DNA of 64,000 nucleotides from Macrolepiota albuminosa (lineage: Eukaryota; Basidiomycota; Agaricomycetes; Agaricales; Agaricaceae), in NCBI GenBank assembly GCA_027475525.1, contig JAMWFC010000082.1, positions 2,728,001-2,792,000 on the forward strand, read 5' to 3'. Each line of letters opens with the position of its first letter. The first letter of the stretch is position 1. Below the pieces are notes generated by a model. It saw nothing but the letters and a program-made list of their open reading frames with translations, ran no database searches and was not told where the DNA came from. The position numbers and the translations under genes are program-made. This document shows, piece after piece, positions 1-15,300 of this stretch.

Positions 1-902
1 TTGTGAGGGTCGGGACACCTTTATTCATGGAAGTTGTTAAACCCAATTTTCGAAGTTGCGGCTCTTCATTATGAGGGAACGGCTCCGGGGGGTCTGAATG
101 ATGTCGAAGCACTGGTCCAGTGGGGAGGATCACCGTCCGGCTGGCGATATTGCCTGCTCGAGCATAATCTGGTTGCTTGAAATCCGCAAACCAGTCGATG
201 ACTTCTTCTGGTGGTGAATCGGTGAATAAGAGACCGACTTGACCTTTTATTTGCTGTTTTTCGTAGATGAATCGATGACTTCTTCTGGTGGTGAATCGGT
301 GAATAAGAGACCGACTTGACCTTTTATTTGCTGTTTTTCGTAGATGAAATTCGAACATCAGAAAAAACCTGAGCTTACACACTTTGGCGAGTTCATTGAT
401 TCCTGTTCGATACTCTTCCTCTGGGGTAAGTCCTAAAGCTTTCGCCATTACCGCTCCACGTCCGAAGAAAATCCGCGCTGAGCTGCGCCGTCAAAGTCTG
501 GGGTAAGTCCTAAAGCTTTCGCCATTACCGCTCCACGTCCGAAGAAAATCCGCGCTGAGCTGCGCCGTCAAAGTTGAACTTCCAAACGAGGACGAGGTTT
601 TGTCAATGGACGTACTCTTTCCATAGTTTTCTCACTGTCTTTAGGTGTGTTTCGCATCGACCCCACTTCAAATAACCAGCAATACCTCCACTTCTCCGCA
701 TTCTCTTGCAGCTATGAAGAGAAGAGGAAGTTGTATTGCAAGTTAGTTCTTCATAAAACTACACACCTCACGGATCAGCGCAGATTTTTGTTCCTTATTC
801 TTTTTTGTGACTTGGGTCAGGGAAACTTCAAGAGACTAGTTAATACATGGGTAAAGAGGCCTTATTGTTCTCACCGAGCTTCGAACGTTTGGATCTGGGC
901 AT
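1..902 (-). CDS. MRT4: Mrt4-like ribosome assembly factor (3' end beyond window)
   Basis: Mrt4 is a nuclear/nucleolar paralogue of ribosomal stalk protein P0 that holds the P0 site on pre-60S particles. Spliced exons read from ATG at 900-902: 902-875, 825-767, then an exon starting LQENAEKWRYCW and reaching MRNT, then KDSARIFFGRGAVMAKALG, then QIKGQVGLLFTDSPPEEVID and LRKLGLTT, all typical of Mrt4. The C-terminus lies outside the window. Two 77-base duplications (195-348 and 420-573) repeat exon starts with their acceptors and must be collapsed to read the gene. Between MRNT and LKTVRKLWK, near base 645, the frame only joins if one CA unit is added to a short CA run, so there is a two-base loss, either error or mutation. 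The gene is divergent from DOHH with only 78 bases between the start codons. Family assignment is by recognised motifs. Confidence 0.85.
195..348. repeat. 77-bp direct duplication 1
   Basis: Copies 195-271 and 272-348 are identical and adjacent. They cover an intron acceptor and the start of an MRT4 exon, so the exon start appears twice. Confidence 0.95.
420..573. repeat. 77-bp direct duplication 2
   Basis: Copies 420-496 and 497-573 are identical. They contain the MRT4 exon start (ARIFFGRG) and its acceptor. Removing one copy restores a continuous exon. Confidence 0.95.
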
Positions 903-980
903 GTCGGTGGAATAGAAAGTTAGAAGTCCGCCAAAAATTATCTCCTCGATCATAATAATCATTAACGCGTAACGGCTTGT
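903..980. promoter_or_regulatory. Shared MRT4/DOHH divergent spacer
   Basis: Only 78 bases separate the two start codons, which point away from each other. Both 5' UTRs and any core promoter must lie here or overlap the neighbouring gene. No TATA box was identified with confidence. Confidence 0.5.
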
Positions 981-2226
981 ATGATATCCTCAATCGACCT
1001 TCAGAACCTGGAAGATTCTCTGCTTAATAAGTCTGGGAATGTACCGCTGCACATTAGATTCCGTGTGCTTTTCACTTTAAAATCCCTGAAGAATGAAGAT
1101 GCTGTTCGAATTATATCTGCAGGTATATGCTGCGATCTAATCCTCATGTGGACCTTGACATCACTTCTTCAACAGGACTGCAGGATTCGTCAGCTCTTTT
1201 AAAACATGAGCTCGCATATTGTCTTGGTCAAATGAAGCTCGAGTCGGCGCTTCCAGCTCTTGAAAAGACTCTTCGAGACACAACTGAAGATCCCATGGTC
1301 AGGCATGAGGTAAGCTCACTCCGGCTAGCATCTACATTTCAAATATTGAAACTGTCGGTATCTAGGCCGCAGAGGCTATGGGTGCCATCTCTGCTTCCAG
1401 CTCGATCCCAATTCTTAAAGAATTTACGTCTGATCCTGAGCGTACTGTACGGGAAACCTGTGAGATTGCCATTGCGAAAATTGAATGGGACAACTCAGAG
1501 GAGGGCACAAAACATTGGGATACCTTGAAGAATGACGTAACACGGTAAATGGTTTTCAGTAGAAAAGGACTGGAGTCTTACCTAAAGCAACAGACGATAC
1601 GTCTCAATCGACCCTGCTCCCGCAACATCTGGTCTCCTTTCAGAGAAGCCAAAACCTGCAGACTTCTCATCAAGCAGCATTCTTGATCTCCAGTCGAACC
1701 TGCTTGATACAAAACTGCCTCTATTTGAGCGATATCGTGCGATGTTTGCACTTCGAAATATAGGGACGCCCGATGCGGTCGATGCACTTGCATCTGGTTT
1801 TACAGACAGCAGTGCCTTGTTCAAGTTAGTGACGAATTGTTCTATATTCCCCTTGTACTTACTATCTTTAGGCACGAGATTGCATTCGTTTTTGGCCAAC
1901 TTCTCTCTCCACATTCCATACCTTCACTCTTGCAAGTGTTGCAAAACGACAAGGAGTCTGATATGGTACGACATGAAGCGGCTGAAGCACTAGGGGGAAT
2001 TGCGACTCCAGAAGTACTTCCTCATCTCAGAGAATGGATGAATAAAGTGGATGCACCGAGGGTTGTCCGGGAAAGTTGTCAAATTGCAGTTGATATGTGG
2101 GAGGTCTGTCTCCAGACTAATTTTCACCTGCTCTTGCTCATCACCGGTGTATAGCATGAGAATTCAGAGGAATTTCAGTATGCAAATGGTCTGAGTTCGT
2201 CCGCACTGGCTGTTGAGGTTGTCTAG
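981..2226 (+). CDS. LIA1: Deoxyhypusine hydroxylase
   Basis: This enzyme completes hypusine formation on eIF5A by hydroxylating the deoxyhypusine side chain at a di-iron centre. Six exons join in frame: 981-1122, 1176-1309, 1366-1544, 1594-1824, 1872-2103, 2155-2226, giving 329 residues, the normal family length. The protein is built of HEAT-like repeats. The four His-Glu metal-ligand pairs are all present: H58-E59, H91-E92, H230-E231 and H263-E264, the last two in [10 protein letters not shown] and [11 protein letters not shown]. All introns have GT..AG ends and are about 45-60 bases. The ATG at 981 gives the expected N-terminus. It is divergent from MRT4 and upstream of the MYND gene. No disruption is seen. 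The gene symbol follows yeast. Confidence 0.95.
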
Positions 2227-2690
2227 TGTTAGTTGAAGGTAATTATCGGATGGTCTGGTCAACCTTAATTGATCTTTAAAGCATGTTTCACTGCTGGCAC
2301 AATAGTGTTTACTTGGGAAACACTGAAAAAAAAACGTGTTGTGTCACTTTCAATGTACCATTTTCTAATTGAAAGTCTTTGAAGAAAGGAAAGCGTCCTT
2401 TTCTACAGTAAAAGGCAGGAAAAAGATGATAGGTTTCATACCCAGGAACAAGGTTCTAGTCCAGCAGTGATGCTAGATCGGATCTTGCACTGTTTCAGTA
2501 AATTATCCGGAGTCCGAAATATAAAAAGCTCCATACGTGGTCTTTTTGTAAGTACATCGTTTTTCCAAGACACTTGGGCCATAAATGCATAAGAACTGTG
2601 TTCTTGTTTCCTATTGTCTTTGTGCCTTGCCTGTGGTTTAAATACGCGTCGACTCACATTTACCTGAACCTCTGGTCACTGTCCCCTTAC
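2227..2690. other. Intergenic spacer DOHH to MYND gene
   Basis: No coding region, RNA gene or repeat is recognisable. It presumably carries the DOHH 3' UTR and the promoter of the next gene. Confidence 0.5.
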
Positions 2691-3944
2691 ATGCAAAGTT
2701 CTGTAAATCTGGTCATGAAATCTGCCAGGCCAACACCTGTCATTTATTATGCTGAAAACCATCCTCTTAAGCGTGCGGCCCTACTCTATGCAAGATACAA
2801 AATACAATCTATGCCCCAAATTACGTTCCAGCCCGGGGACGATTCCATACACGCCATGTACTTGGACCACGCTTCGGAGGCGTTAATTATAGAAGACAAA
2901 GGATTGGCTCTATGTTTTGAGACGGCGGATAAGGGATGCATTAAGAGTTGTCTCCACCTTGGTCTCCGGTAAGAATGAGTTGCTTTCCCAAGTAGAAACT
3001 TGACTGAAAACAACCAGTTTTCTCACCGGACTTAACACTCTCGTGGATCGTGGACGATCGACCTACTATTTCGAGAAAGCCCTTACATATAAAGCAAGAA
3101 CCATGGAAGATATTGATCTTCATGCAAGCGCACATGCCTTGCTCCTTGAAAGCCAAAGTATCATTCCACGAGCAGATGGGCGCAAACAACCTGACCCGAT
3201 AGAAATGGTATATGAAGTTGGCGAACCACACGCCTGGCAAGCTGTGTGTCTGCGTCCCAACAGACCTTTGCCCCCTATCATTGTCGATTACTGTCATGCT
3301 TACAGAAGATTGCGCAAGGAGACCAAGGTTACGAGGTTCGATGGGCTTTGGGACAAGTTTGAGCAGTACGAACTTGAGCAGTTTGAAGTACGTAATACGA
3401 AGAGAAAGGTCATGAACGGTAATCCGACACGCTATTACTGTGCTGAGCCAGGATGTGGCGTAGAAAGCGATAAAGGAAAGGCATTGAAAGAATGTATGTA
3501 TCTATCTCTTATGGCGCCAAGTATTAACCAGTCATTGGTGCTCTTCAGGCTCCGGTAAATGTGACGGAAAAGACAAACCACACTACTGTTCTGTCGAATG
3601 TCAGAAGAAGGTCTGCACGTTCCATTTAATGTCCTGTCATATTTGCTAGACTTCATTACCAGCATTGGAAGACCCACAAGCCGCACTGCCGACCTAATGG
3701 TGGTCGTCCTGCCCATGAGCAGTTGCGAGCGCCATATCCAGATTTTGACTACGAGGTCGCGCCTGCTCCAGGATCGTTAAGTGATAACAGCGGCCTAGCT
3801 ACTGCGCTCCCAGTCATACAGACTTTCATCAGCAATGACGGGAAAAAATACCGCGTCAAAGGTCCACGTTCACTATTAGATCATGTTAACCGAATACCAA
3901 TCTCCTCTACTGAATTTGTGCAAGTAGTCGAGTTGAGAGGATAG
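2691..3944 (+). CDS. MYND-type zinc finger protein
   Basis: Four exons join in frame: 2691-2968, 3018-3493, 3549-3610, 3663-3944, giving 365 residues (341 fewer-5' residues excluded: a second possible start, ATG at 2715, would remove eight residues). A complete MYND finger spans about residues 234-281. It has C234, C239, C252, C256, C265, C269, H277 and C281, and its last exon begins HWKTHKPHC, as MYND domains usually end. Two introns fall inside the finger. The N-terminal 230 residues match no fold I can name. MYND fingers usually bind proline-rich partners. This class is common and varied in basidiomycetes, so partner and role cannot be inferred. It could be one of the lineage-expanded MYND families. 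Confidence 0.85.
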
Positions 3945-4151
3945 TTACAGTGAACACATAATTGCTGGCCTAAAACTACAGTTTCTGCAGGATTACTTTT
4001 ACTCTACTGGTACTATGTAATAAATTCACAAATGACTTTTGGAGATCAAATTAAGAGTTATTTAGAGTTTGGCTCCTGTATGGAGTAAGACTATTCTGAT
4101 CAAGCGGACTGAGTATATTAATATTAAGTAATTTTCTGGCATCCAAACCAA

Positions 4152-4305
4152 TCTCCCACTCAGGCTAATGCCTCTAGACGGGCATGATTTTCTGGTTTCT
4201 CAAGGATGGTCGGGGAGAGGTACTGGTCTCTCCCACTCAGGCTAATGCCTCTAGACGGGCATGATTTTCTGGTTTCTCAAGGATGGTCGGGGAGAGGTAC
4301 TGGTC
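4152..4305. repeat. 77-bp direct duplication 3
   Basis: Copies 4152-4228 and 4229-4305 are identical. Both carry the start codon and the first G-patch residues of the TMA23-like gene, so there are two candidate ATGs (4168 and 4245). Confidence 0.95.
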
Positions 4306-5378
4306 TCGTCAGGGTGCCATCAGCAGGCCTATCGCCATCCCTCAGAAGAGAAACCTGGCTGGATTGGGCAAGGATCGTGATGAAGCCTTTCCGTTCTGGG
4401 ACCAGTAAGTACTTTGTACTCCCTGCCCTCCAAATTCTGTTCAATTATTTCATACTATCAGTCTTTTCGCTGCAGCATCCAAGTCCATTCAGCTCAAATT
4501 AGACAGTGATGACGAGGTATTCTTGCTCGGAATTGTTCATAGGATATATCTCATTTCTTTCGAAGTCAGACGGAGAAATTTCCTCTTTACCGGAAATCAA
4601 ACGTACCGCGACAGGTATCATCTCTAATCGTCGGCCTATGACTGGGGTTTCTGTGCCTACTTCTGGTGCAAGTACTCAAGGCATTAGCGAAGGAAATCCT
4701 CGCTTAACTTTACTCAGTATTGCCAAACGCGATGCCGCACGTACGAGCCTCTATGCCAAGTTCTTGCGAGGTCCTATTCTAGGTCCTGATGCAGATGACG
4801 TAGTCCTTGCACTTCCTGAAAAATCACTGACCGGTGAAATTGAAGACGGTCAGACGAACCACCAATATGCCAAACTCAACGACAAAAGGACAAGTGGAGT
4901 TAATGAGGACGTCGAAATTTCAACCAGTAAGAAGAGACATCCTGAGGATGTTATTGCACGAACTCAGAGGAAGAAGGAGAAGAAGGAACAGAAAGCAAAA
5001 GAGAAAGAGGAACGCAGGGCGCTACGGAGGGAACGGCGGACGAATGGCGAAGTCTCAAGTGGGGCTACCTCCGAAGAAACAACGGAAAAGGGAAAGAAGA
5101 AAAGGCACAAACTTGAATCGAGAGAGAAAAAGAAGAGCGAAGGTCACTATGCCGATCAAATCTTGGAGGGGACAGAAAAGCAAAAAAAGAAGTCAAGGAA
5201 GGTGGACCTAGGAACAGCTGATGTTCCTCGCAAGGAAACAAATTTAAAGCATCGTGAAATCCTCAAATCCACCGGAATACTCGATCCAGACTTTGCAGAA
5301 CTGGCTTCCACCGACGAACAGCCAAGTCACGGAGTTTATGAACGTAAAAAGAAGAAACGAAAAAGAGACGAGACGTAA
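4245..5378 (+). CDS. G-patch protein, TMA23-like
   Basis: Likely a nucleolar G-patch ribosome biogenesis factor. Exons are 4245-4404, 4462-4516 and 4566-5378, about 342 residues. The N-terminus MPLDGHDFLVSQGWSGRGTG begins a G-patch that continues RQGAISRPIAIPQKRNLAGLG, then FWDHLFAAASKSIQLKL across the first intron. The C-terminal half is very rich in Lys, Glu and Arg with KKEKKEQKAKEK and a final KKKKRKRDET, a typical nucleolar tail. Duplication 3 covers the start. The frame shifts by one base at about 4300-4308: GTG and SRQG are in different frames unless one base is added, close to the end of the second copy. TMA23 is the best family match but a different short G-patch protein is possible. 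Confidence 0.75.
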
Positions 5379-5662
5379 ATCGCCTCGATAGCTCCTTAGA
5401 CTTCAATTTATATACCTTTGGCTCTGCCGATATATTCATACGAAGGTACAGCAATTTGAACTTTCATTCCACATATATGCTTTGCATAACAGGGGTAGTC
5501 TACTTCTGCGCTAGAGAATAATGCTATGGCAAAAGAAAGAAATGCTAGAGGAACGATTCCATAGATCAATGAAACAAACGTGATTGCGTCGAGATAAAAA
5601 TCAAGCGTGAGCACTTCTCCATGCGCTCTGCATGGCAATGCGCCGTGCCTGTCGAGATATTG
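5379..5662. other. Convergent 3' spacer
   Basis: This lies between the stop codons of the G-patch gene and the vWA gene, which converge. Only 3' UTRs and terminators are expected. No gene is seen. Confidence 0.4.
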
Positions 5663-7290
5663 TCATCGAGATGTCGTTAGATGATAAAATCCAAGTACCT
5701 GGTCAAGGGAAATAGAGCCCTCAGTGAGTCCTACCCGCTGCCTCCCGTCGTCTTCGTCGTCTTCATCATCGTCAAAAGATGTTGGAGATGCACCACCCCG
5801 GATACCCCCGAATGCGGCCTTGCCGCCAGCCAACGAGAATGGGGTTGACGCGACAGCCGTGCCGAAGACACTAGCAGATTTTGGGGCGCCAAAAGCAGCG
5901 AAGTCTTGAACGACTTTTCGTGGAGGGGAAGCGGGGACCGACGATGTAGAGGGCGAGCTCGGTTTGGGCGGCGGTGGGTACTTTGGAGTATATCCATGGC
6001 CAACAGCGTAAGAGGCTCGGCCCAAGGCTGCCCTTGCTGCAAGATATTTATCGGTGAAACGGGTCCCGTGTACCTAGTGAGGGATGTAGAAGGAACTTGA
6101 CAGAGATATTGTGACTAACCCTTTTTAACAGAGGACGGGCTTCAGCCAAGGAGGGTGCTTGAGTAAAGACTGCAACATTGTGAGTCGCGTCCTCCGATTC
6201 CCTGTATATACTTTCAATAACCACTTTCTTTGTGCTCTCGTTGCGAAGCAGCAACTTCTCGTGTAGTTCACGTGCGACATCATCAACACTCTCATTGTTA
6301 CCAAGTATCCTCTCTGCTACTGCGTGACCAACTTCCCGAACGAGGCGCTCCATATCTAGGTTCTCCAGAACGCTAGCCACGATCGCATTCGCGAGAAGGT
6401 CCGCAGTCGTCAGTGGTAACATCAACCCAGATGTGATTTGCGTTATCGCCCTGTAGAAATCATTTGCATACTGTAATATGTCAACTTGGAAGAGACAGGA
6501 GGCTAATTAAGAACGACCCAACTGAGTATCCACTGAGGGCGGGTTCACACGCTACAAAGAACTCCAGGATGGTCAGTAACTTGCATAACAAAGGGACACT
6601 GTAATCACCAAAGGTATGCCGCGACTGGCCATTTGGCGAGCTAGTTGGAGAGGATCATATCCGTCAGGAGAACCATCGTCAAAGCCTAGGTAAACGTGAG
6701 ATGTGCTCCGCGATGATACAATAGACTTCTGACCATCGCCATATTCTCCAATCCCATGAGGAGGTGCGTCGGCTATTAGTACAATCATCTTACTGGCGTT
6801 CGGTCTCCAGTCCATGCCCAATGCCTCCGCCATCGCAGCCGTCACGGCTTCTGGGCCATCCCCACCACCAGAAGCGTACAAACTAGATAAGTTATCCTTA
6901 ACCTTGCTAATGTCGGACGAAAATCCAAAATTCTTGACGATGTAGGTATGATCTTGTGGAGGATGATCGCGGAAAGCGACTAATCCAATACGAAGGTCTT
7001 CTTGACTCTGCAGCCTCCCGGATTCAAAAATATGGGCACTAATCTGCTCGATGTTCTTGGTAGCAGAAGTGATATAACTGCCCTGGCTTCCTGTACAGTC
7101 TTGAATAAAAACCAGGTCTCTGCAAACGATGAATCGATCAACTGCTAGTTAGTCTGCAGAACTCCCAGTGTCTTAGGACTCACAGTGTCTTATGGCCATC
7201 GTCAACAGCGTTCACCATCTGCGGAACGTATTGATGATTAATCTGAAACTCCTGAGGAACGTTAGAACCGAGGTCCATGTCTTCGTCCAT
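5663..7290 (-). CDS. von Willebrand factor A domain protein
   Basis: Six exons join in frame: 7290-7184, 7119-6734, 6685-6609, 6561-6523, 6470-6120, 6073-5663, giving 456 residues. A vWA domain starts at about residue 37 (DLVFIQDCTGSQGSY). It has a full metal-ion-dependent adhesion motif, D43-x-T45-x-S47, and later KMIVLIADAPPHG. The region after it is helical, with LLANAIVASVLENLDMERLVREVG. The C-terminus is Pro/Ser-rich and acidic (DDDEDDEDDG). It resembles the vWA part of VwkA-type proteins, but no alpha-kinase domain follows. The 48-base intron at 6686-6733 is a multiple of three without a stop, so retention is possible. Introns inside the vWA domain are well supported because they restore IPLFFVACEPAL. 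The cellular role is unknown. Confidence 0.8.
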
Positions 7291-7573
7291 GTCGTGATTC
7301 AAGTAAACAGAGAAGTTGAGAAGGTTGATTCCTGACTCCTATAGATGGCTTCAGATTGGAACACGGCGATATTCCACGTAGAAGTAATATTCGTAGGCGA
7401 AGGTGTATAAATGATGTTAGATGGTGAACAAGACGCTCCCGTAACTGAGCCAAGCTTCAAATGTTGAGGACAAGTTAGCCAATGATGTTAGATTCGGATC
7501 TTACACGTCGGTCATCGGATCTCACACTGTTCGTTAAATACTTTTTTCTAGATATTCTAAAGTAAATCTTGTC

Positions 7574-10255
<2,682 letters not shown>

Positions 10256-10539
10256 ATGTCCTTTCTATAGCTCGGAAGAGCGGAATACTGATCTAAGAGC
10301 CACGGTAGTTCAGTCGTTCACCAAGTTTACATCATTTGGAAATATACAAATCCTCCCACGTGACAATCGACGCGACGGTTCTATACTCCGGCTCCGATAA
10401 GTTCTTCAAGCCGTCAAGCAAGGATGTGTCTGTAGGAGTCTATTATAATCGGGCTGATATATTTGATTGCTGGCAAGAAGAGGCTCGTTTGGGCAGGAAG
10501 TTTTTCTACATAATCTTTCTCAATATTTGCCTAAATTTG
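10256..10539. promoter_or_regulatory. Divergent GEM1/F-box promoter region
   Basis: These 284 bases separate divergent start codons. No specific motif is identified with confidence. Confidence 0.4.
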
Positions 10540-12082
10540 ATGCTGTTAACTGAACTGCCCAGCGATGTTCTGATTCTCGTCCTGCAGGGCCTCACTGTAC
10601 ATGAACTTGTGGCGCTTGCGAGATGCTGTAAGCTGCTACAATGTTTGGTGGGTTTTTTAAGAAACCGTGTCTTCTCAAAACCTTGACCTCTTAATGACAG
10701 ATCACGGAGTTCGGTTGGGCGGCCTACTTGCGGGTCCACCCGCGGCCCTCCTTCAGCCTCTTACGGTCGCGCAAGAGCTGGTCCACACATGCACAGACGT
10801 ATTACGACTTCTTGACAGACCTCTCTTGGTCTCGCTTAGAGTTCATTGCGCGCCCCCTGTCAAAACCCTGGCTTGGGAAAAGCCAACCCGTTCTGGCCAT
10901 CAACTCCTCAAGGCTTGTTATTGCGGCTGGGTCTACTATAACATCTTACGCTTTTGTTCCATCTGTGGAAAAAGAAGCTCCGCCGATCCGTTTAGAAGGC
11001 TCCTACTCTTTCGCACAATTAGAGCGGACCATTACAATAACTAGCATGACTTTTGTCGACAATGGGGGCCTTGACGAAACGTTATGTCTCGGATACCAGG
11101 ATGGCACATTGCAGTATGTATCGTTGAAGCCTCCTTTAGACTCCCAGACCTTCGAGGTGACAATGTCGCTGTCATCACAACTTCAAGGTGGACAATACAT
11201 GGAAAGTTTAACATCGGAACGGAACATTCTCCTTACTTTGTCATCGAGTGGAATCGCCACTTTGACGAATCTGCAGTCTCCTCTCCCTAAATATGGAAAT
11301 GTAGCACTGAATGCGCGGGGATGGGCTTCGCATCTCTGCTTAAACAGTTCTGGACCTTACGCTGCCTTTGGCACATCCTCTAGACACCCTTTGAGAGTTC
11401 ATTCTATTGCAGATGACCAACTCTCTCGAACGGCCACTGCCATTCTTCATCCTCACATTGATTTACATGACCTTGCGCAAGCTGGACAAGTTTCTTCCGC
11501 TGTCTATGGAATTTCTCGGGCTCCTTGCGCATGTCCTTGGGGTGCCTCACCTCAAATCCTGGTCTCGGGTTGGTTTGACGGCCAGGTACGGTGCCATGAT
11601 TTGCGTTCATCTTCTCGTGTGACAAACGAAGGTTCAAGTGGGGCTACTTCTCTCCTCCCAGTCCTAACCATGCAGGACCCTTTGCAATTAGAATCGTTTT
11701 ATTCTGTCTCCTGCGGCGGTGGCTCCTCCAGTTATATCGCAGCCGGATCTGCTCGTCATAGCGTCGTTTCCTTCTGGGACGTCCGCTCTCCACGTACTGG
11801 TTGGAGTGTTCATGCCCCCGGTAATGACCAATCCCCTGTCTATGATATCATACTCGAAAGTTCAAGACTATATGGCGCCACACAAAGTAGACCCTTTGTG
11901 TATGATTTTGTAAGCACCTTTGTTCTTTGTTGGCTCGAGACTATGTCAACCACTTCTGGTAGGGGCCTGGAGTCAATTTTGGAACTTATCCTGAGCTTCC
12001 TCGAGGCCGAGGCATCGATGGGCTAAAAAGGAAGAAAACTACAAGTGAATTTGGATACTACGTTACCATGTATCATCACTGA
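10540..12082 (+). CDS. F-box protein with WD40-like region
   Basis: Likely an SCF ubiquitin ligase substrate receptor. Exons 10540-10647, 10701-11909 and 11963-12082 join to 478 residues. An F-box occupies about residues 1-45 (LLTELPSDVLILVLQGLTVHELVALARCC, split here for display as LLTELPSDVLIL and VHELVALARCC), and the first intron lies inside it. The rest has WD-repeat-like segments: SGWFDGQVRCHDLRS and HSVVSFWDVRSP look like blade ends, and repeats elsewhere are weak. The last exon, added by the intron at 11910-11962, ends EFGYYVTMYHH. The substrate is unknown. It converges on the RasGEF gene. Confidence 0.8.
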
Positions 12083-12330
12083 AGGTAGACATGCATTGCG
12101 TATAAGTCAGGAGACAAATCGAGTATGATTGTTGATGATCCAGTCCGTAATTCTACTCGTACAACAGGAAAGACACAGCAATAAATGTTTATGTGATGAG
12201 ATGCGACGGAGCAGGATGTGTGGAGACATATGTGTAAAAGAGTACTTAGTAACCATCACCAAAGATAGGAAAAATGTACTCGGGAGATGTAATATCGATG
12301 AAAAATTTGATATATAGTAGAAATAGTATA

Positions 12331-15300
12331 TCAATGTGACGATGGCCCATTGGTAGGTTGAGAACGTGTGGCCCAATTGAATAACTGCCTCACATCGCTC
12401 GTCGGAGCCAGATCCGCAGGTTGCCTCGGTTCGACCAACAAGCTACAAAACCATTAATGCCATATTTAACAGAACATCTGAACCAGGGTATACCTTCGAC
12501 GATAGAGATCTTGCAGATCTCCATGATGACGAGAATTTTCAAAGGCAACATTCAAATATTCTTGAACTTCTGGGATAGCTTTCAAATTGTAAGGCACCTG
12601 GAATCGTTGCATATCTAATGGAGATAAACATAAATTGCGCCTGATGGCTTAACTGCGAAAGAGTACCTTGAACTATGCGGGCCAATTTATGGTATTTGTT
12701 GAAGTTCAATAATTTTTTGTTTGGATTGATTGGTGATACTCTCTGCGAAGGGTTGCCTTCCCGGCAGAACGTAAGATCGGTCAAATAAAGGCCTGAAAGG
12801 CTGCGTCAGCACGGAGACAAAAGTATGTGCTTGAGGTTTACCCAGGAAAGGAATCGCTGGTGGTGCAGTGTTACGGAGCTTTGATCGGTATTCGTGGTAG
12901 TTACGACTATGATCCGCCAACTTCCTTAAAGATTCCAATTGTGACTTGTGCTTTTGGGGAATGCCCTGTTGTAGGTAATGAGACGTTTTCTACTACAACA
13001 AGACAAAGAAAGCCTACAAGCCAAGTCTGACGCAAACGTGAAATTGTTGACGAATCCAAGGCAGCCAGTATTGAACGCGAGGTGCTGAAGTTAACCAAAG
13101 TCGTACACCTCTTAGATAACAATAGGTTATATTGATTGAGAACGAGGAAGAAAATGTCTGATAACATACATTGGCAACTTTTATGAAGAATCTGACAAGC
13201 GCTGTCCTTTTCTTCAAATCGGGTTCGTTCAGAATACTTTCGGCAACCCAACCCGTAATCACGGTGCTCAACGAGGTGACAGCTCTGACATTCATCGGGG
13301 ATTTCGCACCCGATCCCATTTCCAATACTTCTTCCGGCTGGATGGCACAGTAGAGGTTACATTCCATTATGGTCAATTGTCTGGCCAGCTCCAACGCGTC
13401 AAAATCGGTCACAACAATGGAAGCAAAATCCTTCTTCCTAAGTGCGACCAAAAGAGTTTTTGTCATGGTTGGTCTTGGGACCTCTGACGTCAAGAAAATG
13501 GCTGACGGTGGGTTTATGGACATTCCTGGATCACGGCTGCGGTCACCCTTTGGGCTGATCGTAAAGTCCGTGGTCTGTCGGCGCAAAGTGATCAACTCCA
13601 AGATGCGCTGAGCTGGTGCAGGAAAATATAGGGCCAATTCAGTCCGTACGAAATGGGTCAATGTCGGCAGTGCAGGGTCATCAACACCTGGTCGCCAATA
13701 CATTTCGACCCATGCTTTGATAAAATTCGATACCCGAAGCCGAACTGGCACCCCTTTACGCTGTTGCCAGAATTGAACGTCTGCCTCTGGGATTCCCGGT
13801 GGGGGCTGGATGTTATATCGAGCAATGATAGTATTCACCAGTTCCTCGGGCGAAGAAAATAGCCTGAATGTCAGGAAGAAGACTGCAGAGAACGCTGCGT
13901 CCACAAGGCTGTCATGAGGCGTGATCTTCTCCACGAGCACTTCAATGGTCGCTCCAACAAGGTGCCCGTCAGTATTGTATGCGACATCTTCCAGAGCATA
14001 GTCATGCGATAACATCCAAGCAGATGGGTCTTGAAGGAACTCTGGGTTTAGATCAAGAGCATCAGCGGGGAGTTCATCGTCGTAAGGCTTGTCCTCAGCT
14101 CTTTCATGACATCGAACGCTGCCCTCCCGCATTGTCGAATTATTTGCCTGAGCTATCGATGTCGGAGAATGTGGGTCAACTTCGACTGGAGCAGGATCAA
14201 CATTCGGTGAGGATGGAAGAGGATTTTTTGACTCGATTGGAGGGGTTACAGGAGTGTCAATGGAGCGCAGCGACGACGACTTGGAAAGGGCACTTTCTTC
14301 AGAGCTGGAGGTCATATCTTGGGGTCGTCGTACAGGTGAGGAAGACAAAGCTTGGATTGTGAGGTCCTCGTCAATTCCGTTGGCCGGGTAGCCCGGCTGC
14401 GTAGTTATGCCTGGTGCCACGATCGACTTAGGTTTGGAGAACTTGGTAGGTGTGAAAGGTTGGGATCTATCATCTCCGGTGGGAAGGTCAATGATAAACG
14501 GTCTTTCACCGACAGATCTATTCAAGCACACTTTGACTGCGGCCACACAATCAGCTCCAGCTTTCAGTGCATCCGTCGCAGAGCGCAAGAGATTCTGTTT
14601 TTCCTGGTCCTCTGTTAGGCCACACAATCAGCTCCAGCTTTCAGTGCATCCGTCGCAGAGCGCAAGAGATTCTGTTTTTCCTGGTCCTCTGTTAGTTTGG
14701 TGGAAGAGATAGCGTCAGAAGGCGGACGGATTCTGCGAGGGTACTGGTAACGTTGTACAGCCCGTCTTTGGCCAACTTCAAGTTTCTTAGCCGACTCACT
14801 GGGATGTCGGGGTGTTGCATGACGGCCTCGACAATTGTAAGTAATTTGCACACCATCTCCACTATCTCTCTAACGAGATCGTACAGATGCCCTGTACTTG
14901 ACGCATGCGAGGCACGAGAATGAGAATGGGCATGCCCAATGAACGCGGCAATCGTAGATAGGTACTGATCATGGGTAAGGCGCAAGGCTTCCATTACCTG
15001 CGCGGATGTTGAGGGGCCGGAGGGGAATGGCAGAGCAGAAGAGGAATCTTGAGAAGAAACGGATGATGATGAGGAGGTACTGCTAACAGATGATAAACAC
15101 TGCCGATGACCGAAACGGTGTTGGAACGGATTTTCCGCGGAAGGGCGATTGGTCAGGAGCGACGTTGCACCAGAGTCTCGTTCAACTGAAGCTACAGCAG
15201 GATTACTTAGGCCGACACGTAGAGCCGATCCTGGGGTCGTCACAAGTCCTCGTTCAGGTACCATGGTCGGGGTTTTATCATTGGGCGAATCACTCCCATA

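Noticed and set aside
195..348. Biological tandem repeats, CRISPR-like or microsatellite explanation for the 77-bp pairs
   Set aside because: Each pair has exactly two copies, no spacer and unrelated sequence between pairs, and the length is always 77. This fits an assembly overlap and not a repeat family.
647..955. Plus-strand ORF of 102 codons upstream of DOHH
   Set aside because: It lies antisense over the first exons of MRT4, whose splice-resolved protein is clearly recognisable.
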